Source: Candidatus Poribacteria bacterium (GTDB taxonomy: Bacteria > Poribacteria > WGA-4E > GCA-2687025). From it: a stretch of 11,789 nt of DNA. The notes under the pieces are model-generated. The model saw nothing but the letters and a program-made list of their open reading frames with translations. It did not search any database and had not been told where the DNA came from. Of the stretch, positions 1-7,200 are shown in pieces; positions within the stretch are counted from its first letter, which is position 1; each line of letters opens with the position of its first letter. The stretch spans positions 1 through 11,789 of the forward strand of contig NYZG01000133.1 in assembly GCA_002687025.1 (NCBI GenBank), in the 5' to 3' direction. Made by a program: the position numbers and the translations under genes.

Positions 1-1121
<1,121 letters not shown>

Positions 1122-1131
1122 GACTCAGCGG

Positions 1132-1137
1132 CTCCTG
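1132..1137 (-). promoter_or_regulatory. Ribosome binding site of tuf
   Basis: CAGGAG on the minus strand lies 10 nt before the tuf ATG (1121). The spacing is at the long end of normal. It supports the ATG that gives the conserved MAREKF start. Confidence 0.6.
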
Positions 1138-1184
1138 TTCGATCCTGCGCGCACGCGGCAATCCGTTTCCGTGAACATAGGGAA

Positions 1185-1257
<73 letters not shown>

Positions 1258-1294
1258 GTCTTGTGGGGCGTGTGATGGCCCCTCGAACGCGTAT

Positions 1295-1369
1295 TGGAGC
1301 GGGCAACGGGGATCGAACCCGTGACCCACAGCTTGGAAGGCTGTGGCTCTACCACTGAGCTATGCCCGC
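1295..1369 (-). tRNA. glyT: tRNA-Gly (anticodon TCC), CCA encoded
   Basis: The acceptor stem GCGGGCA pairs with TGCCCGC. It is followed by discriminator T and an encoded CCA (1295-1297). D stem is GCTC/GAGC, anticodon stem ACAGC/GCTGT with loop CTTCCAA (anticodon TCC at 1335-1337), and T arm ACGGG-TTCGATC-CCCGT. The mature body without CCA is 1298-1369 (72 nt). It reads GGA/GGG glycine codons and corresponds to glyT of the E. coli tufB operon. Confidence 0.97.
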
Positions 1370-1409
1370 TGCCGTCGCCGACCCACGCCGTCGGCCACTC
1401 GCACCAAAC

Positions 1410-1495
1410 TGGTGGGGAGAGGAGGATTCGAACCTCCGAAGGCATTAGCCAACAGATTTACAGTCTGCCCCCGTTGACCACTTGGGTATCTCCCC
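1410..1495 (-). tRNA. tyrU: tRNA-Tyr (anticodon GTA), class II, CCA encoded
   Basis: The acceptor stem GGGGAGA pairs with TCTCCCC, followed by discriminator A and encoded CCA (1410-1412). The anticodon loop is CTGTAAA (anticodon GTA at 1459-1461), and the T arm is GGAGG-TTCGAAT-CCTCC. A long variable arm between the anticodon and T stems makes it a class II tRNA, as expected for bacterial tRNA-Tyr. The body with CCA is 86 nt. It occupies the tyrU position in the conserved array. Confidence 0.97.
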
Positions 1496-1506
1496 GGGGA
1501 TGTCGC

Positions 1507-1581
1507 TGGGGCTGGCGAGAGGAGTCGAACCCCCGACCAACTGATTACAAATCAGTCGCTCTACCACTGAGCTACGCCAGC
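1507..1581 (-). tRNA. thrU: tRNA-Thr (anticodon TGT), CCA encoded
   Basis: The acceptor stem GCTGGCG pairs with CGCCAGC, followed by discriminator C and encoded CCA (1507-1509). D stem is GCTC/GAGC, and anticodon stem ACTGA/TCAGT has loop TTTGTAA (anticodon TGT at 1547-1549). The T stem GGGGG/CCTCT contains two G-U wobbles. It is the first gene after the promoter at 1631-1659 and only 11 nt from tRNA-Tyr, so these tRNAs must be cut from a common precursor. It corresponds to thrU of the E. coli tufB operon. As in the second tRNA-Thr here, the discriminator is C rather than the A found in the E. coli threonine tRNAs. Confidence 0.97.
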
Positions 1582-1630
1582 GGAGTCGCGCCACGCCCGG
1601 GCACACGAACCTGGCCCAAGCGCAGAGGGA

Positions 1631-1659
1631 ATTGTAGAAGGGGGCATACGGCATGTCAA
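1631..1659 (-). promoter_or_regulatory. Sigma70-type promoter of the tRNA-tuf operon
   Basis: On the minus strand a perfect -35 TTGACA (1654-1659) is followed after exactly 17 nt by -10 TACAAT (1631-1636), one mismatch from TATAAT. A short A/T-rich run (GGTTTATC) precedes the -35. Transcription would start near 1623-1625, giving a leader of about 40 nt before tRNA-Thr(TGT) at 1581. The near-consensus match and its position directly upstream of a stable-RNA operon make this the clearest promoter in the window. Confidence 0.88.
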
Positions 1660-1705
1660 GATAAACCGGGGCGTGAGCGGCTCCAATCCCGCGCCACATG
1701 GGCGT

Positions 1706-2203
1706 TTACGGGGAAGGGGCGCCGTCAGCGAGATCGCGTAGGACGCGCGCCAACGCCGCCCGCGCCGATGCCGCGTCACCTGGGGTGTAGGAGGCGCCGG
1801 ACACGGAGTCTCCGGCCGACGGGGAGACGGTGGCGTCGAAGTCCTCTGCCAGGTCGGGCGGCGTGTCGCCCTCCAGCACGGCGACGCGACGACAGGTAGC
1901 GGTCGCCACCGTGCGGGCGTACGCGTCCAGCGCGGCGGCGCTGCGCCCGTCGCTGACGCTGTCTAGATGGGATGTCGCCATCGACCCCACGTGGACACAC
2001 GGCGCGCCCGTCTGCCCCGCAAGACGCAACATCCGCGCCGCCTTGGTGTAAGCAGCCGCGCTGGCGAGTGTCTCCTCGGCGGAGGCGAAAACACAACGCA
2101 TGCCGTCCACCCAGGCCACGCCGGCCGTGACAGCAACGTCCTCACCGTGCCGCCGGTCGCCCGCCAGGATCATGTACCTGTCGAAGAGCAGGTCGAGTTC
2201 CAC
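1706..2203 (-). CDS. AccA-like (acetyl-CoA carboxylase alpha) short protein, probably non-catalytic
   Basis: This 165-codon gene starts with GTG (2201-2203) and ends TAA. Residues 4-38 (DLLFDRYMILAGDRRHGEDV, then TAGVAWVDGMRCVF) match the pattern of AccA, where the core begins 'FDxFxELxGDRxxxDDxAIVGGxARLDGxPV'. Residues 52-70 (YTKAARMLRLAGQTGAPCV) parallel the AccA 'GYRKALRLMxLAExFxxPV' segment. The C-terminal helix (about 143-160) resembles the AccA tail. AccA is about 320 residues. Here the segment carrying the GEGGSGGA oxyanion motif and the 'ISPEG' loop is not recognisable, so carboxyl transfer looks unlikely. GGGGGA just before the GTG is a weak ribosome binding site. It lies 69 nt after the LysM gene and 46 nt before the tRNA promoter. 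The homology is my inference from visual alignment. Alternatives are another crotonase-fold relative or an unrelated small protein. Confidence 0.55.
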   Translation of the reverse strand: MELDLLFDRYMILAGDRRHGEDVAVTAGVAWVDGMRCVFASAEETLASAAAYTKAARMLRLAGQTGAPCVHVGSMATSHLDSVSDGRSAAALDAYARTVATATCRRVAVLEGDTPPDLAEDFDATVSPSAGDSVSGASYTPGDAASARAALARVLRDLADGAPSP

Positions 2204-2222
2204 GAATCCCCCACATGACGAA

Positions 2223-2242
2223 GGGCAGGCCCAAGCCTGCCC
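2223..2242 (-). terminator. Hairpin between the LysM and AccA-like genes; possible terminator or processing site
   Basis: A perfect 8-bp inverted repeat (GGGCAGGC and GCCTGCCC) flanks a 4-nt loop. It sits 30 nt after the LysM stop and 19 nt before the AccA-like GTG. Neither strand has a U-tract after the stem (minus strand continues TTCGTC), so intrinsic termination is uncertain. It could instead be a 3' end-protecting or attenuating stem. Confidence 0.4.
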
Positions 2243-2272
2243 TCAGCGTTACGTTGTTCGGCGCAGTCGAGT

Positions 2273-3085
2273 CTAGCGCGTGGCGCTGACTACCAAGAAC
2301 GCGACTCCGGCGGTCAACACGGAGATGAGCCCGGCAACGCGACGGCGATCCGTGACCTCGGGCGCTTCCGTCGGCCCGTTGTCGCCCTCCGTGATCTTGA
2401 CGGTGAGCTCCTCCATCGCCTTCTTCTGGATCGCGGCCTGCGTCTCGACGGACTTCGCAAGCACCTCGAACTCGCCCCGGAGGCCGCTCACTTCTTCGGT
2501 CGCGCTTACGGTCGTAGCGGCGATCTCGGCGGAGCCGGTGGCGATCATCTCGGCGACGGAACTGTCCAGTTCGTCGACGCGGTCCTCGATGGAACTGAGG
2601 TTCAGCACCGGGGGCGCGGACCTGGACTGCGCGCCGACCTGGTCCTCGAGCGAGAGAAGCTGGTCGTCCATGCCGGCGAGTTGGCTCTTGATGACTTCCA
2701 GTTCGGTCGTCACGGCCGCCAGGCGCGCGTTCATGTCGGTGAGCATCTCCTGCACGACGCTTACCGGCACTTCGATTTCAGCTGGCTCCTCGACGACGGG
2801 CTCTTCGGCCACGACGGGCGCGCCGGGGACGTTCAGCACCTCGCCCGGATAGATGAGGTCGGCATCACCGGAGATGAGAGTGTTGTTCCCAAGGAACTCT
2901 TTGTAGCGATATCCATCGCCCAGGTACGACTGCGACAGATCCCAGAGAGTGTCGCCCTCTTTGATCGTGACGGTGCCGACAACCTCGGCGACGAGTGGCA
3001 ACCCGACGAGTATGCCAACCGCCACGGCGACGGCATGCCATCGCAGCTTACGAGTGCGATCATGCGTCGGTGCATTTCGAAGCAT
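2273..3085 (-). CDS. LysM-domain envelope protein with coiled coils and two membrane segments
   Basis: The product is 270 residues. Basic residues (1-16) are followed by a hydrophobic segment (17-36), one LysM domain (about 39-87; VTIKEGDTLWDLSQSYLGDG ... LIYPGEVLNVP), a Val/Glu/Pro linker (88-108), heptad-rich coiled-coil stretches (about 108-152 and 163-232), then DRRR and a second hydrophobic segment (249-267) at the C-terminus. LysM domains bind GlcNAc-containing glycans, usually peptidoglycan, so the middle is probably periplasmic with both ends in the inner membrane. I chose the ATG at 3085 because GGAAGGAG lies 7 nt upstream. An in-frame start 51 nt earlier would overlap... no recognisable binding site there and it falls 10 nt inside the reach of the upstream gene's end (3126). 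The gene follows the PorV-like gene by 40 nt. An envelope-anchoring role is inferred. Confidence 0.85.
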   Translation of the reverse strand: MLRNAPTHDRTRKLRWHAVAVAVGILVGLPLVAEVVGTVTIKEGDTLWDLSQSYLGDGYRYKEFLGNNTLISGDADLIYPGEVLNVPGAPVVAEEPVVEEPAEIEVPVSVVQEMLTDMNARLAAVTTELEVIKSQLAGMDDQLLSLEDQVGAQSRSAPPVLNLSSIEDRVDELDSSVAEMIATGSAEIAATTVSATEEVSGLRGEFEVLAKSVETQAAIQKKAMEELTVKITEGDNGPTEAPEVTDRRRVAGLISVLTAGVAFLVVSATR

Positions 3086-3092
3086 ACGGTTG

Positions 3093-3100
3093 CTCCTTCC
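3093..3100 (-). promoter_or_regulatory. Ribosome binding site that fixes the LysM gene start
   Basis: GGAAGGAG on the minus strand is 7 nt upstream of ATG 3083-3085. It decides for this start over the in-frame candidate at 3136, which has no such motif and would overlap the end of the PorV-like gene. Confidence 0.8.
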
Positions 3101-3125
3101 AAGTGGCGAAAGCGTTCGCGGGACC

Positions 3126-4130
3126 CTAGTAGACATATGCCAGCGACACGAAGTGCCTGGGCGTGTCGCCGAGGCTTCGCGCGGCGCGGTTGATGAATTG
3201 GAACGCGTAGTCGATCTGCAGGGACTCGTAGTTCACGCCGAAGCCCGCGAACATGCGGCTGCGGTCGGAGCTCTGCGCCGTCCCGAGTCGCAACGCGATC
3301 GGCTCCAGGTTGTATTCCGCTCCGAGACGGATCTGCGTGGTGCTCTCGGCGAGGTCGACGAACTGCTTCTCGAAATCGACCGCCAGGAGCGCGTTGTCGT
3401 AACGGGGGAACTCGATCGCCACGCCCGCGCCCAGCGCCGGAGCGATGCCCGCGTCGCCGACGCCGCCGCCCAGGTTGCGCAGCGTCACGCCGTATTGCAC
3501 GACATCCGCTGTGAGACCCTTCACGCCCAGGGTCAGACCGCGGAAGCCGGACTCCGACGCGTCGTCGGCGAACGCCGTCTCGTCGAGTCCGTCGAACTTC
3601 GAGAAGACGAGCCCGAGCGACCCGCCGACCTGGATGTTGCTGTCCACCTCGTGGCCATAGGCGACCTCGAGGGCGTTCTCACGCCATCCGAGCGCGCCGA
3701 AGACGTTGCCCTCGGCATCGGCGCCGATGAACGGCGCGTCGTCGCTATCGCCCGCGCTGACGCTACGCCAGGCGAGTCCGAGCGTGCCCTTCTCACCGAC
3801 GTACCCGAGGACCGTGCCGAGGTAGTGCTCGCGCAGGTCGTAGGAACTCTCGCGCGTGTAGAACAGAACGGTAGTGTCGTCCATTCCGGCCAGACCCGCC
3901 GGATTCATGCTAATGGCGGCCGCGTCGTCCGCCAGGCCCGTATACGCCTGCAGCGCCATCGCGCGGGCGCCTACGTTCTCTTGCAGCCAGGGGGCTCCGT
4001 TGTCCGCGCCCGCCGTGTCTTCCGTCGCGGCCTCGTCCTGTGCAAACCCGACGGCCGATACGCCCAGGCACAACGCCACAGCTAGGGCGGAGCCTATCCG
4101 GGAGGATGACCGCTTCAAATCGCTGAACAT
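3126..4130 (-). CDS. PorV/PorQ-family outer-membrane beta-barrel protein
   Basis: This 334-residue protein has an N-terminal signal peptide (about 1-30: basic DLKRSSSRIG, hydrophobic ALAVALCLGVSAVG, cleavage near GFA/QDE). The conserved motif GARAMALQAYTGLADDAAAI followed by SMNPAGLAG (54-82) is the hallmark 'GAR...A....A.ADDA.A...NPAGLA' of the PorV/PorQ, FadL-related family. Alternating aromatic/hydrophobic strands follow, and the chain ends in a barrel-type strand (HFVSLAYVY). The mature part has no cysteine. In Bacteroidota PorV is an outer-membrane component of the type IX secretion system that shuttles cargo by its C-terminal domain. Here the gene lies 74 nt after a giant secreted protein with such a domain. 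AAGGAG 6 nt before the ATG supports the start. The family call is firm. A true PorV role is inferred, as FCB genomes carry many paralogues. Confidence 0.88.
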   Translation of the reverse strand: MFSDLKRSSSRIGSALAVALCLGVSAVGFAQDEAATEDTAGADNGAPWLQENVGARAMALQAYTGLADDAAAISMNPAGLAGMDDTTVLFYTRESSYDLREHYLGTVLGYVGEKGTLGLAWRSVSAGDSDDAPFIGADAEGNVFGALGWRENALEVAYGHEVDSNIQVGGSLGLVFSKFDGLDETAFADDASESGFRGLTLGVKGLTADVVQYGVTLRNLGGGVGDAGIAPALGAGVAIEFPRYDNALLAVDFEKQFVDLAESTTQIRLGAEYNLEPIALRLGTAQSSDRSRMFAGFGVNYESLQIDYAFQFINRAARSLGDTPRHFVSLAYVY

Positions 4131-4136
4131 CTCACG

Positions 4137-4142
4137 CTCCTT
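4137..4142 (-). promoter_or_regulatory. Ribosome binding site of the PorV-like gene
   Basis: AAGGAG lies 6 nt before ATG 4128-4130 on the minus strand, at near-ideal spacing. Confidence 0.8.
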
Positions 4143-4167
4143 GTGAGTCGAATGCGCGCCGGTGGCT

Positions 4168-4190
4168 GGGGCCCGGCCAAGCCGAGCCCC
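4168..4190 (-). terminator. Strong hairpin between the giant gene and the PorV-like gene
   Basis: The minus strand reads GGGGCTCGGC-TTG-GCCGGGCCCC, a 10-bp stem with one T-G wobble and a 3-nt loop, starting 14 nt after the giant gene's stop. No U-tract follows. It could terminate or slow transcription, or be a processing or stability element that lets the downstream barrel gene be expressed at a different level from the giant gene. Confidence 0.45.
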
Positions 4191-4204
4191 TCATCGACCC
4201 GGAT

Positions 4205-7200
4205 CTATCTAACCTTCGCCGCTTTAAGAACCTTGGACACCCGCTGGCTGTCGCCGGCCTCGACGATGATCTGCACGAGGTATATGCCACGACCGAACGA
4301 CGCGAACGCGTCCGCCATGGAGATGCGCTGCCTGCCGGGCAGGAGGCTCACCGACGGCACGGTCGCGACGAGTCGCTGGGTGGAGTCGTACACCCGGACC
4401 TGCACTTCCGCTTCTTGTCCGAGGAAGAGCATGACGTCGACATCGTCCGCGAACGGGTTGGGCGCGATGCGCGGCGGGTGACTCAGGGCGACCTCCTCTT
4501 CGACAACGAAGGACCACGCGTATTCCGTGAGGTTCCCTACGTTGTCCTCGAGGGACAGGTCGACGCTGTAAACGCCCGCTTCCAGCACGCCGCTCGGCTC
4601 CCACGACACCGCGGTAGCCGTAGCCCCGCCGCCCGCAACGGCGCCCGCGACCGGAATCCCGTCGAGGGTCACCTTGACGGCCACCGACGAGTCGTCAACG
4701 CCCGCCTGTGTGTCGTTGTAGAACGCGCTCACCACGATCGCCGAACGCGCGTCGGCATTGCCACCGATCTTCGCTCCCGGAGCGGGAACCACGGCGGTAA
4801 CACTCGGCGGCGTCGTCTCGACGGTGAACTCCCACTCGACGGTCGCGTCGTTTTCGAGCATGTCCGCGACCTCGATCTCGACGCGATGCGCGCCGGGCTC
4901 CAGGTCTTCGCGCGGCTCATACAGCACGTGGGTTGTGTCCACATCGGTGGGCGTCACGGACTTCCCGTCCAGCCTGACAACGACGCTGCCCTCGTCGACT
5001 CCGACGAGGTTGTCGGTCATGGTCGCGCTGATGGTCGGGCGCAGGGTACCGACATAGCCCGTCGGGGCCATGGCGGAGATTTCCGGCGGCACGACATCGA
5101 TCTCAACCAGGAACGTCCACTCAGCCACGGTGGCGTTGTTCTCGGCGTCGATCAGTGTCGCGACGACAGTGTGTTGCCCCTGCGACAGGCCGCTGAGCGC
5201 CAGGCGCGCCCGACGGTTCTGCACGATCTCATCAGCGTTCTGTACGGCTCCGCCGTCGATCTCGAAGCGGGCGACCACGACCGGGGACGCGTCCGTGAAG
5301 GACACGACCGCCGTCGTCGAGTCGGACCGCACCGTTCCCGTCGGCGACGTGGACGCGACTATCGGCGGATCGGTGTCACGCTCCACGGGCGGCGGATCGG
5401 GGATGTCGACGGTGAACTGCCAGGTTGCGGGAGTCGCGTTGCCATCGGTGTCCGCGACGACCGCGTTCACGGTGTATCCGCCGTCCATGCTGATGGACGG
5501 GAGGAACGCCACGGTGCCGCTCAGGAGCGTCATACCCACGGCGGGAGCGCCGGTGGCTGTGCGCATCTCGAGGGCGCCGGGAACTACGCCGCCGGCCGTA
5601 TCCGTCACCTGGAACAGAACACCGAGTTCGTTGACGCCCGCCAGGTTGTCCGTGAATGTCACGGTCACCTCGGGACGCGGGTTCTCGGTCTGTCCGGTGG
5701 GCGCATACGACACGATGGTCGGATGCTCGGAGTCCGGCTCGACGGTGAAGGTCGAGGACGCCGCCGCCGGGTTTCCGGCGAGGTCGATCACGTTGGCGTC
5801 AACCATGTATCCGCCCGTCAGCAGACGCGCGTCGTTGGGAGTCACGTACACCGCGCGCTGTCCGGTGAAGGACATGCCCGCCGTGGGTTCCTCGAACGCG
5901 ATGCGCGCATCGGCCGTGCCGACCTGCTGGTCGAAGACGGGGATGCCGTCCACGTCCGCCAGTCGCAAGCCACTGATGACGATGCCGGATGCGTCGTCGT
6001 ACGTCGCCCAGACGATGGGACGCGTTCCCGCGATCGTTCCCGGTGTCGGCGACACCACGGCGATGTCCGGCGCGGTGTTGTCGACGATGAACGCGACCGG
6101 AGCAGCCGGGACCAGCACGTTCGGGCTGGCGCCGAGGACGAATCGCACGTAGACGACGCCGTCGGCGTCGCCCGACGTGTCATACGAGAACTGGAAGGTC
6201 CCCGCGGCGTCGATCGGCGGCGTCGTGATGTCGACTTCGGCCAATGCCTCGTCGCTCAGGTCGTCCGGGTTCGTGGATACGAAGATGTCCCCAAGCTCCG
6301 CGCCGAGGGCGTTGAGCTCGAAGGTGATGGTCCCGCCACCGGGGCGATCTTCCGCCAACTGGGCGAGATTCCGGTTCGTGTCCAACACGCCGGACTTGAT
6401 GATGAAGAGCAGGGCCAACACGTTCGGATCGTCAGGCCGGAGCCCGCCGATCAGGATGTTGGCGATCTCGGCGTCGACGGTCACTTCGACGACTTCCTGG
6501 TTGCCCGCGGCGTCCGTTACGAGCGCCGCCAGCCCGACCACACCGTTCTCCAGGATCGCGGTGTCGAAGTCGAGGGTGTACTCCGTCTCGCCGTCGGCGA
6601 CCGCCGCTCCCGCCACGGGGACTACCGCGCCGGTGACGTCGATGGCGACGAGGTCCACAAGGCCGCCCTCGATCGTCGCGGGGTCAGCCGTGACACTGGC
6701 CGAGATGCGCGCCAGGGCGCGTAGCAACGGCAAGCCGTCGGCGTTCAGCGTAGGATCCTCGAACGTCCCACGGATCCGAGCTTCGCGTAGGACGCTCGTG
6801 ATGGACGTGCCGATCGGCGCAACGTCGTCGACGTTGTCGACCGCGATCGTGACCGGGTCGGACGCTACGACGACGCCCTCGACAGAGATGTCGGCGCCGG
6901 CGGCGTCGACCAGGACGGCGCGGACCAAGTATGGGTTGTCGTCCAGGCTCGCGTCGCGCGCGCCAGGGCCGGTCGCGGTGACCGTGTCACCGGCGACGTT
7001 GGTGTCCCACTTGGCGTCCCACGTGACCTTGCCCGGTCCCGCGGACGTCGTCGTGGCGACCGAACCACTCTCGGGTCCGCCGAAGAGGACGTCCAACGGC
7101 AGGTAGCTGCCGCCGCCGTCGACGCTGATTTCCAGCCGTACCGCCGCAGTCGGCGGCTCGGTGGAGACCGGCGTTGTCGTGACGAGGTTGACCGTGCCGC

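Noticed and set aside
1294..1899. Plus-strand open frame across the tRNA array
   Set aside because: It runs through four certain tRNA genes and has no coding signature.
3106..3119. Small hairpin GCGAA/TTCGC after the PorV-like stop
   Set aside because: A 5-bp stem without a U-tract is too weak to call a terminator.
3086..3136. Upstream in-frame start for the LysM protein (17 more residues)
   Set aside because: No ribosome binding site precedes it and it would overlap the end of the PorV-like gene. GGAAGGAG sits 7 nt before the internal ATG at 3085.
2949..4085. Plus-strand open frame opposite the PorV-like and LysM genes
   Set aside because: It overlaps two genes with clear families, a signal peptide and good ribosome binding sites on the minus strand. 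No such evidence exists on the plus strand.
4415..6724. 769-codon plus-strand open frame inside the giant gene
   Set aside because: The product is Arg/Asp/His/Val-rich without domains, and the opposite strand gives coherent Ig-like domains. Stop codons are rare on the antisense of high-GC genes.
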